The translations under genes and the position numbers were made by a program. Positions 28,276 through 37,060 of a stretch of 64,000 nucleotides of DNA are shown here, piece by piece. The number at the start of each line of letters is the position of its first letter. Within the stretch, counting starts at the first letter, position 1. This DNA comes from Methanothrix sp. (lineage in GTDB: Archaea > Halobacteriota > Methanosarcinia > Methanotrichales > Methanotrichaceae): the NCBI RefSeq assembly GCF_030055635.1, contig NZ_JASFYM010000003.1, positions 78,113 through 142,112 on the forward strand, written 5' to 3'. The notes under the pieces are model-generated. The model was not told where the DNA came from. It did no database searches and worked only from the letters and a program-made list of their open reading frames with translations.

Positions 28276-28427
28276 TCGATCACCCCGGCTAACGAGATGT
28301 GATCATCTTATAAATCTTGCTCACCGTGGAGGTCTCTAAATTCTGAGAGCCGGTCCGGTGCATGTCTTATGGACAGAAGCCTGTAAGATCTACACTCCGA
28401 GTGTTGATGCCCTCAATTTCCGGTCAC

Positions 28428-28470
28428 GGACCTGAATAGCTGAATAGGTTCCGGAATCAGTATGCATCGA
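28428..28470 (+). repeat. Dispersed 112-bp repeat, fragment C'
   Basis: GACCTGAATAGCTGAATAGG followed by TTCCGGAATCAGTATGCATC matches the first third of copy B (GTGCCTGAATCGCTGGATCG, TTTCAGGAATCAGCACCATC). Confidence 0.5.
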
Positions 28471-28489
28471 CATAATGCTATGAATACAG

Positions 28490-28602
28490 GTCCTGTACTT
28501 GAATCACTTAATGGAAACTCAGGGGTCGGCGTTCTCAGACACAGCAGATAACAAATCCTGCGAGGTCACATGCTGCTGGGTTCAATGATCTTAGTACACG
28601 AC
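28490..28602 (+). repeat. Dispersed 112-bp repeat, copy C
   Basis: It begins GTCCTGTACTTGAATCACTT and ends GGGTTCAATGATCTTAGTAC followed by ACGAC. It carries the clearest terminal inverted repeat of the family (GTCCTGTACT / AGTACACGAC). Confidence 0.8.
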
Positions 28603-28715
28603 TTGGATACATACCTGAGAACTCCTAAAAACTAAGCTTTTTGATATAAAACTACTTTAATATAAGCATGCATCGACACGCGCAGATTGTTGAACAGAAG
28701 GTTAATAGGAGTCCT

Positions 28716-28751
28716 CATGCTATTCAGTCAAACAAGTACAAAGTACACGAC
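28716..28751 (+). repeat. Dispersed 112-bp repeat, 3'-end fragment
   Basis: CATGCTATTCAGTCAAACAA and the terminal AAAGTACACGAC resemble the last 35 bases of the family (CATGCTGCTGGGTTCAATGA, AGTACACGAC). The match is weak apart from the terminal decamer. Confidence 0.35.
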
Positions 28752-28779
28752 CCGATTCATATCCTTTTGAGCGAGCGCT

Positions 28780-29586
28780 CTACTTTATTGCTTTTGCCTT
28801 GAAGAAGGTGTAGCAGAAGGTTCCGGAAGGAGGCTCTGCTGTGCGATAGAGGTCAGCGATCCCTTTATCCCAGGACTCCCTATCTGCCATGCCATTTGAG
28901 ATCGCCTGGTCCCTCACACCTTCGACCATCGGTATGATGGTCCTTCTGACAAATCCCTCCACCATCTCGGGGTGCGTCTCATCGCTATACACCATTCGCG
29001 GGGATACGGATATGCCGGTAAAGCCTGCTGCCTTGATCAGCGGATATAGTCGCCGGCCTATGAGTGAGTCGCAGCCGATTGATGCCTGTACATCGATAAG
29101 ACAGCGCCATACCCTGAGTGCCTCAGGGGTCTCTGGATAAAAGTAGCAGGATCCGTGATCACCTTCGATCACGGTTATAGTGCCGCCCTTCTTGAGAACT
29201 CTGTACAGCTCTGCAAGCGCCATATCTGGCTCCTTGAGGTGCTCTAAAAGGAAGCAGACGAAGATGTCATCAAATGTCTCATCATCGAACGGCAAGCGGA
29301 ATGTATCTGCCTGGAGCAGCCTGATGTTTGCAGCATTGAGACTCTTCAGCTCAGCTCCTGCTCTCAGAAGGGAGCTCCTGGATATGTCCAGCGAGATTAT
29401 TACAGCATGCGGGCTGGATGCGGCAAGGATCCTGGATTGCGAGCCTGTACCGCAGCCGGCCTCGAGAACCAGACGCCCTCTCTGATATGATGTGTCGAAG
29501 TGCAGCAGATGTGCGAGTGTCGCAGCCTGGTCTGATAGCCGCTCAGCCTCACGATCTGAGTAGCCGTGAACGTAGCATTCTGTCAT
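28780..29586 (-). CDS. Class I SAM-dependent methyltransferase
   Basis: A 268-residue methyltransferase with motif I VLEAGCGTGSQSRIL (about 40-54), ISLDIS (motif post I), LQADTFRLPFDDETFDDIFV (motif II region) and LYRVLKKGGTITVIEGDHG (motif III). The fold resembles UbiE/methyltransferase 11 proteins. The substrate is unknown. The C-terminal half (SRPRMVYSDETHPEMVEGF-type region) gives no further clue. It is monocistronic, with its own promoter and a perfect dyad at 29623-29636. Confidence 0.85.
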   Translation of the reverse strand: MTECYVHGYSDREAERLSDQAATLAHLLHFDTSYQRGRLVLEAGCGTGSQSRILAASSPHAVIISLDISRSSLLRAGAELKSLNAANIRLLQADTFRLPFDDETFDDIFVCFLLEHLKEPDMALAELYRVLKKGGTITVIEGDHGSCYFYPETPEALRVWRCLIDVQASIGCDSLIGRRLYPLIKAAGFTGISVSPRMVYSDETHPEMVEGFVRRTIIPMVEGVRDQAISNGMADRESWDKGIADLYRTAEPPSGTFCYTFFKAKAIK

Positions 29587-29986
29587 AGGTCGACCACTTG
29601 CTAAAGGATTTCTATAAAACTATCGGACCTGTCCGAATAACATTAGCACCTTCTGACGAGGTTATAGTAAAAATGGTGGTCACTGCAATCGCTTATAACC
29701 TCCATCAGCTCTGCACCCTGAAAAAGGCCAACATAATTTGAACCCAGCGGAAACCATCAAATTAAACACGAAAAACATGGTAAAACCGGGACAAATCAGG
29801 AGAATATGGTCCCTAATGTGCCAAATAAACAATCAAAGCCAGATGATGAGCTGAAGATACATGTAAATAGAAATCCTCACCTGCATCGCCTGAACTCAAT
29901 GATACACCTGCATTTGCTGTATCGCAACCCAAAAACACATATAACTCCTGACTCAGACGGGATGAGAGCTGAGCGGGGATCGCAGG
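29587..29986. other. Divergent intergenic region (methyltransferase / surE)
   Basis: It contains the minus-strand TATA box and dyad (29609-29636) and a plus-strand TATA-like CACATATAAC near 29935-29944 for surE. It is AT-rich and without repeats of the families described here. No coding region is supported. Confidence 0.6.
29609..29636 (-). promoter_or_regulatory. Promoter with dyad operator candidate for the methyltransferase
   Basis: On the minus strand the perfect palindrome TCGGAC-AG-GTCCGA (29623-29636) lies directly upstream of AGTTTTATAGAA, the TATA box for the gene starting at 29586. A regulator bound there would cover the BRE/TFB site. Confidence 0.45.
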
Positions 29987-30781
29987 ATGCGCAGGATACT
30001 TGTCACGAACGATGACGGGATTTATGCCCCCGGGCTCCGGGCGGCGGTGAGGAGCGTCGAGGATCTTGGTGAAGTGGTGGTGGTAGCACCGTCCGGCCAG
30101 AGGAGCGGAGTTGGCAGGTCTGTCTCGGTATTCGAGCCGCTGAGAATGGCAGAGGTGAGCCTCGACGGGAAAAGAGCGTATGCGGTCTCCGGCACCCCAA
30201 CAGACTCAGTCATACTGGGCATATTTGTTGTGATGAAAGGAGAGCTCCCGGATCTCGCAGTCTCTGGCATAAATGTGGGGGAGAACATCAGCACAGACAC
30301 CGTCACAACCAGCGGAACCATCGGCGCTGCCATAGAGGCCGCCAGTTATGGGATTCCCGCGATCGCTGCGTCGATACAGGTCGCGGATCAGGGCGACAAG
30401 TTCGATAACAACCACTCGGTGGAGTACAGGTTCGACACAGCAGTCAGTATTCTTCGCAGGATCGCTATCAGGGTCCTGGAGAGGGGCATGCCTGAAGGGG
30501 TCGATATCCTGAACATCAACCTGCCGCTGAACGCCACAGAGGAGACGGAGATAGTCGTCACCAGGCTCGCAAGGAAGATATTCAGGACCGCCGTGGAGGA
30601 GCGCAGGGATCCAAGAGGACGTCCGTACTACTGGATCGGAGGGGATCTGATATGCAGCGAGAGGGAGGGCACGGATGTCAGGGCGGTGTATCAGGATGGC
30701 AAGATCTCGGTGACCCCGTTAACGATCGATTCCACAGCAAGGGTCGATTTCGCGGAAGTTCTTGATCTTGTGGAGACCTAG
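29987..30781 (+). CDS. surE: 5'/3'-nucleotidase SurE
   Basis: Metal-dependent nucleoside monophosphate phosphatase. The 264-residue product begins MRRILVTNDDGIYAPGL, with metal ligands Asp9/Asp10, and contains QRSGVGRSVS, VSGINVGEN (Asn ligand) and TSGTIGAAIEAASYGIPAIA. Length and motif spacing are normal. The ATG is 43-50 nt downstream of a TATA-like CACATATAAC. The antiporter follows after 54 nt on the same strand and may be cotranscribed. Confidence 0.95.
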   Translation: MRRILVTNDDGIYAPGLRAAVRSVEDLGEVVVVAPSGQRSGVGRSVSVFEPLRMAEVSLDGKRAYAVSGTPTDSVILGIFVVMKGELPDLAVSGINVGENISTDTVTTSGTIGAAIEAASYGIPAIAASIQVADQGDKFDNNHSVEYRFDTAVSILRRIAIRVLERGMPEGVDILNINLPLNATEETEIVVTRLARKIFRTAVEERRDPRGRPYYWIGGDLICSEREGTDVRAVYQDGKISVTPLTIDSTARVDFAEVLDLVET

Positions 30782-30835
30782 CCTCTACAGGGAATGCAAG
30801 GCAGCGCACCTACTGCAGCAGGGGATGGGATCTGA

Positions 30836-32794
30836 TTGGAGACAGAGCTGCTCAGGGATGTGGTGATCATATTTGGCCTGTCCTCAGCTGTGCTCTTCCT
30901 CTTCCACAGGATCAGGATGCCTGCGATTCTGGGGTATCTCATAACAGGTGTTATTGCCGGCCCCCAGTGTCTGGGTTTGATCCGCTCCCTGGATCAGGTC
31001 GCGGTCCTGGCGGAGATCGGCGTTATACTGCTTCTCTTCACGGTCGGCATAGAGATCTCGCTCAAGGATATGCTCCAGATAAAGAGGTTTGTTCTGGTCG
31101 GTGGCTTTCTCCAGGTGATGTTCACCACACTTGCGGTGCTTTTTGTTCTGGTGAATCTGGATAGGCCGCTTGGAGAGGCTGCGGCACTGGGATTCATGGT
31201 ATCGCTCAGCAGCACTGCCATAGTTCTCAGGATAATACAGCAGAGAGGGGAGTTTGATGCGCTTCACGGGCGGACCATACTTGGCATACTGATATTTCAG
31301 GACATCATAGTGGTCCCGATGATGCTGCTCATACCAATGCTGCCCGGAGCAGCGGTATCCAGAGCGGAATCACCTCTGTTCATCATCCTCAAAGCGATGC
31401 TGCTCATAGCAGTCGTGATCGTAGGCGCGAAGTGGATCGTGCCGGAGATTCTCTATCAGGTTTTGAAGACGAGGGATCACGAGCTTTTCATCCTCTTCAC
31501 GGTAGGCATGTGCTTTGCTGTGGCATGGCTCAGCTCTTTCGCAGGGCTCTCTCTGGGACTGGGCGCATTTCTGGCCGGGCTGGTGATATCCGAGTCTCCC
31601 TACAGTCTCCACGCGATCGGGAACATCCGACCGCTGCGTGATGCATTCTCAAGCTTCTTTTTCGTATCCATCGGCATGCTTCTCGATCTCAGGGTGCTCA
31701 TGGAGAACACAGCATTCATCATAGCTCTTACAATATGTGTCATATTAATAAAAGCAATAACATCAGCATTGGCGACATCCATCATCGGTCTTCCAGTGCG
31801 CATGGTGGTGCTTGTCAGCCTGGCGCTGAGCCAGGTCGGGGAGTTCTCCTTCATACTCTCCAAGGTCGGTCTGGACTCAGGTATCATATCCCCTGAGGTG
31901 TACCAGCTGTTGCTTGATGTGACAGTGCTGACGATGGCCGCCACAACCTTCATGATAGCCATCTCTCACAGAGTAGCGGCTGGCTTCTCACAGCTCTCAA
32001 GATACGATGAGCTTGATGGGATCGGAAAGCGTCAGACGCTAAGGGACCATCTCATAATCGTTGGCTTCGGGGTGAATGGAAGAAACGTTGCCATGGCAGC
32101 TAGGTCGAAGGGCATACCGTATGTTGTAGCAGATGTAAATCCAGATATTGTGAGGAGCGAGGGCGGGAATGGAGAACCCATCTACTACGGGGACGCGACA
32201 CAGGAGTCGGTGCTGAGGCATCTCGGAATAAGAGATGCCAGGGTGATAGTGATCGCCATCTCAGATCCACTGGCCACACGCCAGATCGTCGAGATGGCAA
32301 GACGTCTCAATGAGGATATTTTTATAATAGCCAGAACCCGATACGTTCAGGAGGTTGGGGCCCTTCACAGCCTCGGCGCAGACGAGGTCGTTCCAGAGGA
32401 GTACGAGACATCTGTCAAGATATTCGCGAAGGTTCTTGAGAGGTATCAGCTCTCCAGGGACGATATCGAGAGGATTGTGGAGGACGTGCGCGCCGGGGAT
32501 TACAGCCTCTTTCGCAGTGTATGCGAGGAGGCATACTGCGATGCAAACCTGAAGCCCATGGGAAAGGTGATCTACACCATAAGAGTGCCTGAGGGCTCAA
32601 AGGCTGCAGGCAGACCCCTCGATGAGCTCGGCATCGAGGGCATACTTGCGATAAACAGGGGAGATGAGACGCTGAAGCCCATCGGCGGATTGAGGCTGCA
32701 GGAAGGCGACATTCTGATAGTGATCGGCCCACCTGAAAAGATCCGTGAGGTCGAGAGCATGCTGACTGAAACTGCCTCTGACTCAGAGCGCTGA
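30836..32794 (+). CDS. CPA2-family cation/proton antiporter with TrkA-N and TrkA-C domains
   Basis: A 652-residue membrane protein with 12-13 helices (about 1-385), including GYLITGVIAGP (about 33-43), LLLFTVGIEIS and LGLGAFLAGLVIS of KefB/NapA-type exchangers. A RCK/TrkA-N Rossmann domain (about 405-525, LIIVGFGVNGRNVAM, VVADVNPDIV) and a TrkA-C domain (about 565-640) regulate gating by nucleotide or ions. The transported ion (Na+ or K+) is not decidable. The TTG start gives a sensible first helix. Confidence 0.92.
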   Translation: METELLRDVVIIFGLSSAVLFLFHRIRMPAILGYLITGVIAGPQCLGLIRSLDQVAVLAEIGVILLLFTVGIEISLKDMLQIKRFVLVGGFLQVMFTTLAVLFVLVNLDRPLGEAAALGFMVSLSSTAIVLRIIQQRGEFDALHGRTILGILIFQDIIVVPMMLLIPMLPGAAVSRAESPLFIILKAMLLIAVVIVGAKWIVPEILYQVLKTRDHELFILFTVGMCFAVAWLSSFAGLSLGLGAFLAGLVISESPYSLHAIGNIRPLRDAFSSFFFVSIGMLLDLRVLMENTAFIIALTICVILIKAITSALATSIIGLPVRMVVLVSLALSQVGEFSFILSKVGLDSGIISPEVYQLLLDVTVLTMAATTFMIAISHRVAAGFSQLSRYDELDGIGKRQTLRDHLIIVGFGVNGRNVAMAARSKGIPYVVADVNPDIVRSEGGNGEPIYYGDATQESVLRHLGIRDARVIVIAISDPLATRQIVEMARRLNEDIFIIARTRYVQEVGALHSLGADEVVPEEYETSVKIFAKVLERYQLSRDDIERIVEDVRAGDYSLFRSVCEEAYCDANLKPMGKVIYTIRVPEGSKAAGRPLDELGIEGILAINRGDETLKPIGGLRLQEGDILIVIGPPEKIREVESMLTETASDSER

Positions 32795-32867
32795 AGTGCT
32801 CCACGCAGCGCTGCCCACCATAAACTCGCAGGTAATACAGCGAGGTCATGGGCGTGGATCTGATGGA

Positions 32868-32912
32868 GGGCAGCAGGGCGCAGCCTGCGGTCTCCAGGCC
32901 AATGGGGAGGTC
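32868..32912 (+). repeat. Hairpin of the CTCCGGTC family, degenerate copy H3
   Basis: GCAGCAGGGCGCAGCCTGCG followed by GTCTCCAGGCCAATGGGGAG shares the flank and general layout of copy H2, but the stem has decayed. Confidence 0.4.
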
Positions 32913-32985
32913 ACACAGCCAGACAATCAGGTATCACAGTAACCGCTGCGCAGAAGCCGGCCCTCGGATAAAGTCATCGCCGCGC

Positions 32986-33867
32986 TCAGGAGCCCTCTCT
33001 CCATCCCAGATACACCCACTGATCGTATACAGCTATGGAGCTGCTGTTATCGATCAGCCTGCCCTCCCATCCGAGAGTCCCGAGGAGATCTGCGACCCTC
33101 TCAGCCTCCCTCCTCGAGTAAACTGTGTATAGGACGGTATTCCTGGCGAGAGATGATGATCTGGCTATTATCTCCTTCCAGATATGCCAGTTCGAGTCGT
33201 CTATCAGCCCCACCATGAATCCCATCACAGCATCGAAGCTCTCCGCGCTGAAGAACCTGGGGAGGAGCCTCGCATCCAGCACGAACGTTCTCATGGGATC
33301 CAGAGCGCCGGATCTCAGACCCTGGCACACCTCGCATCGGTCTATGTCCATTGCCCACGGATCTGCTCCGAGCGTTCTCAGAACCATCGTCCCAGTGCCG
33401 CTTCCGCATCCAACCTCAAGCACGCTGGCTCCATCGAACACCACATCATCGAGGAGCTCTCTCAGCATGCACTCAAGTCTGGATACCCTGTCCTCAGGAT
33501 GGTGAACAGCGCCGCTCTCCATACAGCTCTCGCAGAATACGCCCTCCATCAGAGATACCGAGAGGCACTCCACAATCGCCTGGAAGAGATCGTCAGCATT
33601 CACATTAACCCTCCTGCAATCCATGCGTCTGATGAGATCACTCACCGGCCTGATCTCCGAGTAGAGATCTGTAATGAGAATCCAGAGATCCTGAGGCTCC
33701 GAGTACAGCGCAAGTGTTCTGTCGTTAACAGCAATGGCTCGATCGAAATCATCAGCCTCAGCCACAATGTTCCTTGTGACCGGAAGCCATATGAGATCCT
33801 CCAGGGACTCCTCTGCAAGGAAGACGCACTCATCCTCTCCGAGATTGAGCATCTTGTTAATCTGCAC
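32986..33867 (-). CDS. SAM-dependent methyltransferase-like protein with unknown N-terminal half
   Basis: A 293-residue protein. The C-terminal half is a class I methyltransferase with VLEVGCGSGTGTMVLRTLGA (about 148-167), MDIDRCEVCQGL, and FDAVMGFMVGLIDDSNW. The N-terminal 140 residues, acidic and with CESCMESGAVH (Cys111 and Cys114), are not recognised. A GTG start (33867) or ATG at 33852 are both possible; neither has a clear ribosome site. A TATA-like ATTATAAG lies upstream near 33922-33930. Substrate unknown. Confidence 0.72.
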   Translation of the reverse strand: MQINKMLNLGEDECVFLAEESLEDLIWLPVTRNIVAEADDFDRAIAVNDRTLALYSEPQDLWILITDLYSEIRPVSDLIRRMDCRRVNVNADDLFQAIVECLSVSLMEGVFCESCMESGAVHHPEDRVSRLECMLRELLDDVVFDGASVLEVGCGSGTGTMVLRTLGADPWAMDIDRCEVCQGLRSGALDPMRTFVLDARLLPRFFSAESFDAVMGFMVGLIDDSNWHIWKEIIARSSSLARNTVLYTVYSRREAERVADLLGTLGWEGRLIDNSSSIAVYDQWVYLGWREGS

Positions 33868-33989
33868 AGCAGTATTGCTTTGAGCATGCAGATATGAACC
33901 TTCGCACCAAACCCACTTGCACTTATAATGTTAATCATAAAATAATATTTTAACTATCATATGCACACCCCGAGGCGGGCAGCTGCTGG

Positions 33990-34850
33990 CTAAATCAGAG
34001 GCCTTGGCTGGCGATCTGCATGCAGATACGGCAGGCTCGATCTGTGTATCACAAGTGGGCCCTTGAAGTGGAGCGCCCTGTTCAGGACGAGCCGCTTTCC
34101 CTCCTGGGTCATGGCGAAGACCGGTATTGAGATGCCTATCTGGAGCATTGCCCTCGCTCCCACGACATCCCTCACAGCGCTTGATGCGCAGGACCAGATG
34201 ATATCACAGCTCTCTGCCAGTGCGACAGCCTCATCCCTGCCTATGCCGGTGGTGTGTACCGCAAGGATCAAAGGCCTCCTTTCAGCCCTCGCCCCTATCG
34301 CACGAAGATCTCTGGCATCACAGGACATGGTGCCAGTTATGGTAACAGCAACCCGCTCAAAGCCCGCATCGAGTGCGGCCACGAAACCCCTGATCTGGTC
34401 TATGGTAGCATTCCTATCGATAAGGATGCATCCCCGCTCCTCCAGGCCATCCTGGATCTCCTTTACGGGCTCTGTCTTTATGAGCCCTGTCATGTGCGCT
34501 CCGACAGCCTGCAGCACATCCGGTCTGGTTATGACAGCAGTCCCGGCGCCGTCGCAGACAACGACAGCAGCGTTCACCAGGCCCTCGATCATTCCATCCA
34601 TGAGGATCTCCGATGCGCCGAAGCTCACCGGATCCTCTGCAAGCTCAAGAACCCGATGCGGGCTGTACATGCCGAGATCCCTGATGTGACTGCGAATCAC
34701 ATTTTCCACTGTCTCACGGTTCTCCTCATGGATCCCGTAGAGATCCCTCCTGAGAGGGCAGAACCTGATCTGGGGATCGGTCAGGACCTCAGGCACCCCA
34801 TCCCTGATCCTCACCAGCGCCTTCGCCATCTCAGCAAGATGCTCTGCCAT
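33990..34850 (-). CDS. Methanogenesis marker protein 8 (DUF2099)
   Basis: A 286-residue protein that I recognise as the methanogenesis marker 8 family, present almost only in methanogens and of unknown biochemical function. Typical segments are RFCPLRRDLYGIHEENRETV (29-48), HRVLELAEDPVSFGASEIL (about 64-82), VVCDGAGTAVITRPDVLQAV, and VTITGTMSCDARDLR with IWSCASSAVRDVVGARA. The gene supports the host being a methanogen. It is divergent from the PAN gene; its TATA-like AGGTATAAGTGC is near 34880-34890. Confidence 0.86.
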   Translation of the reverse strand: MAEHLAEMAKALVRIRDGVPEVLTDPQIRFCPLRRDLYGIHEENRETVENVIRSHIRDLGMYSPHRVLELAEDPVSFGASEILMDGMIEGLVNAAVVVCDGAGTAVITRPDVLQAVGAHMTGLIKTEPVKEIQDGLEERGCILIDRNATIDQIRGFVAALDAGFERVAVTITGTMSCDARDLRAIGARAERRPLILAVHTTGIGRDEAVALAESCDIIWSCASSAVRDVVGARAMLQIGISIPVFAMTQEGKRLVLNRALHFKGPLVIHRSSLPYLHADRQPRPLI

Positions 34851-34969
34851 CCAGGAAGCATTGATCCTGGATGCACTTATACCTGTGCATCAGTGCCAGG
34901 TAACATACCCAGATGCCATTTCCTGCAGTTAATTGATCCATGAACGCCTCCCGAGCGTGGATGCATGAG

Positions 34970-34977
34970 TTTATATC
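34970..34977 (+). promoter_or_regulatory. TATA box for PAN, leaderless start
   Basis: TTTATATC is centred about 26 nt upstream of ATG 35000, so the transcript would start at or next to the start codon. This fixes the PAN start and rejects an in-frame ATG at 34940 that lies before the promoter. Confidence 0.65.
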
Positions 34978-34999
34978 GTTGAAGATCGAAGATGCTACC

Positions 35000-36232
35000 A
35001 TGAGTGAATCGTCAGCTATGACGGATCAGGAAAGCCTGATCGAGTCGTTCACCAAGAGGATCGCAGCGCTCGAGAGGGAGAACAGGGCACTGGCTGAGGA
35101 GGCCGAGGCCCTCCGCATGGAGCGCGAGGAGGCCAGAGCGAAGCTCTTTGAGTCTCTGATATCAAACAAGAAGTATCTGCGCGAGCTTGAGCGTCTGAAG
35201 AAGGAGAACGCTCTGCTGAGGCGCATGCCGCTGTTTCTGGCCACAGTGATAGAGGTGGGCGACGACTACGTCATGCTCAGACAGCATGGGAACAACCAGG
35301 AGTTCATAACCACAGCTCCCCCAGAGATAATGGAGAAGCTGCAGCCGAACAGCAGGGTTGCCATAAACAACTCCCTGACGATAGTGCGACTCCTGGAGAG
35401 ATCTGTGGATGTCAGGGCGAAGACGATGGAGCTGATCGAGGCTCCTAATGTGACGTATGATGATGTTGGAGGTCTCGACTCCCAGATACAGGAGATACGC
35501 GAGACCGTTGAGCTTCCGCTGACAAGGCCGGAGCTCTTCAGCAACATAGGAATAGAGCCGCCCAGGGGGGTGCTCCTCTACGGGCTCCCGGGCACCGGCA
35601 AGACGCTCCTAGCCAAGGCTGTTGCACACCATGCGAAGGCAACGTTCATACACATGTCTGGAAGCGAGCTCGTCCACAAGTTCATCGGAGAGGGCGCGCA
35701 GCTCGTGCGGGACATATTCCAGATGGCCAGAGAGAAGGCGCCATCGATAGTCTTCATCGATGAGATAGACGCTGTGGGAAGCATCAGGACACATGATGGC
35801 ACAACAGGCAGCGCAGAGGTCAACAGGACCATGATGCAGCTCCTGGCCGAGATGGACGGGTTCCGGGAGAGAGGGGATGTCAAGATCATAGCTGCGACAA
35901 ACAGGATAGACATCCTGGATCCCGCGCTCCTCCGGCCAGGCAGGTTCGACAGGATCATAGAGATCCCGATGCCCAACGAGGTCGCGAGGCTGAAGATACT
36001 TGAGATCCATACGAGAAGGATGAAGAAGTCTGATGATGTGGATCTCTCAGCCATAGCAAAGCAAACAGATGGCGCAAGCGGAGCCGAGCTGAAGGCAATT
36101 GCTGTCGAGGCTGGAATGAACGCGATAAGGAGAGAGGCCACCGTGGTCACCATGGATGACTTCAGACAGGCTGTGAAGAAGGTGCTCGGCGAGGAGGAGA
36201 AGACAGACGAGTCTCTCAGGATGTTCTACTGA
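35000..36232 (+). CDS. pan: Proteasome-activating nucleotidase (PAN)
   Basis: Hexameric AAA+ unfoldase that feeds substrates to the archaeal 20S proteasome. The 410-residue product has an N-terminal coiled coil (about 10-75) and an OB domain (about 78-135). The AAA+ domain follows with Walker A GLPGTGKT (195-202), pore loop KFIGEG (227-232), Walker B IVFIDEID (250-257) and the second-region NRIDILDPALLRPGRFDR. The C-terminus is RMFY, so the proteasome-docking HbYX motif reads Met-Phe-Tyr, with Phe in place of the usual Tyr. The proteasome genes are not in the window. Confidence 0.96.
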   Translation: MSESSAMTDQESLIESFTKRIAALERENRALAEEAEALRMEREEARAKLFESLISNKKYLRELERLKKENALLRRMPLFLATVIEVGDDYVMLRQHGNNQEFITTAPPEIMEKLQPNSRVAINNSLTIVRLLERSVDVRAKTMELIEAPNVTYDDVGGLDSQIQEIRETVELPLTRPELFSNIGIEPPRGVLLYGLPGTGKTLLAKAVAHHAKATFIHMSGSELVHKFIGEGAQLVRDIFQMAREKAPSIVFIDEIDAVGSIRTHDGTTGSAEVNRTMMQLLAEMDGFRERGDVKIIAATNRIDILDPALLRPGRFDRIIEIPMPNEVARLKILEIHTRRMKKSDDVDLSAIAKQTDGASGAELKAIAVEAGMNAIRREATVVTMDDFRQAVKKVLGEEEKTDESLRMFY

Positions 36233-36242
36233 GCCTGAGAGC

Positions 36243-36446
36243 TCAGCAACCTATTTTCAGGATGTTATTTTCAGGATGCCCGCAGAGCGCTTCCCGGCAA
36301 TCGCCTGCACATGTCTCACAAAAGCGATGTGCTTGGGGGCTGTGGACATCCCATCGACGCATGGATAGATCGCATGCATCGTCTTGGGTGAAGAGCTCCA
36401 CCGAGACCCCACATGCTCTGCAGATGTTTTGTGTCCAGCAACCCAC
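36243..36446 (-). CDS. Candidate small cysteine-rich (zinc-finger-like) protein
   Basis: A 67-residue reading from a GTG, with paired cysteines spaced like a zinc ribbon: NICRACGVS (CxxC, about residues 9-12) and RFCETCAGDC (CxxCx3C), plus His residues between. It lies downstream of ferredoxin on the same strand and convergent with PAN. No clear ribosome site is seen and the start is a guess, so this may not be a real gene; the cysteine spacing is the only argument. Confidence 0.4.
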   Translation of the reverse strand: MGCWTQNICRACGVSVELFTQDDACDLSMRRWDVHSPQAHRFCETCAGDCREALCGHPENNILKIGC

Positions 36447-36482
36447 AGCACAGAGCTGCCGGGTCTGTTAACTGAAACAAAT

Positions 36483-36489
36483 AAAAAAA
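36483..36489 (-). terminator. Oligo-T terminator after ferredoxin
   Basis: Seven T on the minus strand lie about 13 nt beyond the ferredoxin stop codon. Confidence 0.55.
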
Positions 36490-36501
36490 GCAGGTAGATC
36501 C

Positions 36502-36678
36502 TTACTCGATGTGTATTGCCTCAGACGGGCAGGCCTCTACGCATGTGCCGCACTCTGTGCACTTCTCCGGGTCGACTACTGCTATCTCCTCGTCATCGAG
36601 TTTGATAGCCTCCTCCGGGCACTCCTCCACACAGGTTCCACAGCTCACGCATTCCTCTCTGTTAACTACTGCAGGCAT
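36502..36678 (-). CDS. 2[4Fe-4S] ferredoxin
   Basis: A 58-residue electron carrier with two classical clusters: [12 protein letters not shown] and [12 protein letters not shown]. Acidic residues dominate, as in clostridial-type ferredoxins of methanogens. The ATG at 36678 ([14 protein letters not shown]) is the start because the GGAGG ribosome site (TTGGAGG) lies 8 nt upstream; a longer reading would begin inside that site. A TATA-like GGTATATATC lies at 36738-36747. It is a general low-potential carrier, with no dedicated partner next to it. Confidence 0.95.
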   Translation of the reverse strand: MPAVVNREECVSCGTCVEECPEEAIKLDDEEIAVVDPEKCTECGTCVEACPSEAIHIE

Positions 36679-36693
36679 TACGAAATCCTCCAA

Positions 36694-37060
36694 TTTTGCC
36701 TTTTATCGGCCAGTATCGTGGAGTAGGCAGATATGATATATACCTTTCGTCAGCAGCTTTTGCAATCGATTCGAATGCAGCATGCAATATTACAGAGGCT
36801 CCTCCAGGCGAATTAGCGGAATATTGAGAATGGCGAAAGGGGAAGCTTCAACGTTACCGAAAATACGGCTCAATCAAGCTTTCCGATGATTCGCGGAGAT
36901 GAGCCTTACAGAAAATGCGGATCTCAGGGGTGGCCCGGCTGGCCGAGTGCGGGCTCGAGCAAGTGGATTATTCTGCTGAAATCGACAACCACAGGGAGAT
37001 ATTCCACAAACCCGGAGGGGCTGAACGCTGCGGATTTCATGATGCAGAGTAAACGACCGG
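36694..37060. other. Intergenic region upstream of ferredoxin
   Basis: It contains the ferredoxin promoter. A 45-codon plus-strand reading (36915-37052) has no promoter, ribosome site or recognisable features and is not called. Nothing else is seen. Confidence 0.55.

Larger units (their letters stand above)
28276..28779. other. Intergenic region rich in dispersed-repeat copies
   Basis: This is the space upstream of the NosD-like operon and downstream of the methyltransferase, both on the minus strand. It holds the NosD promoter (TTTATAAG near 28305-28315), one full repeat copy (28490-28602) and fragments at 28428-28470 and 28716-28751. No gene is seen. Confidence 0.65.

Noticed and set aside
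36915..37052. 45-codon open frame between ferredoxin and nrdD
   Set aside because: No promoter, ribosome site or recognisable composition; kept only as part of the gap description.
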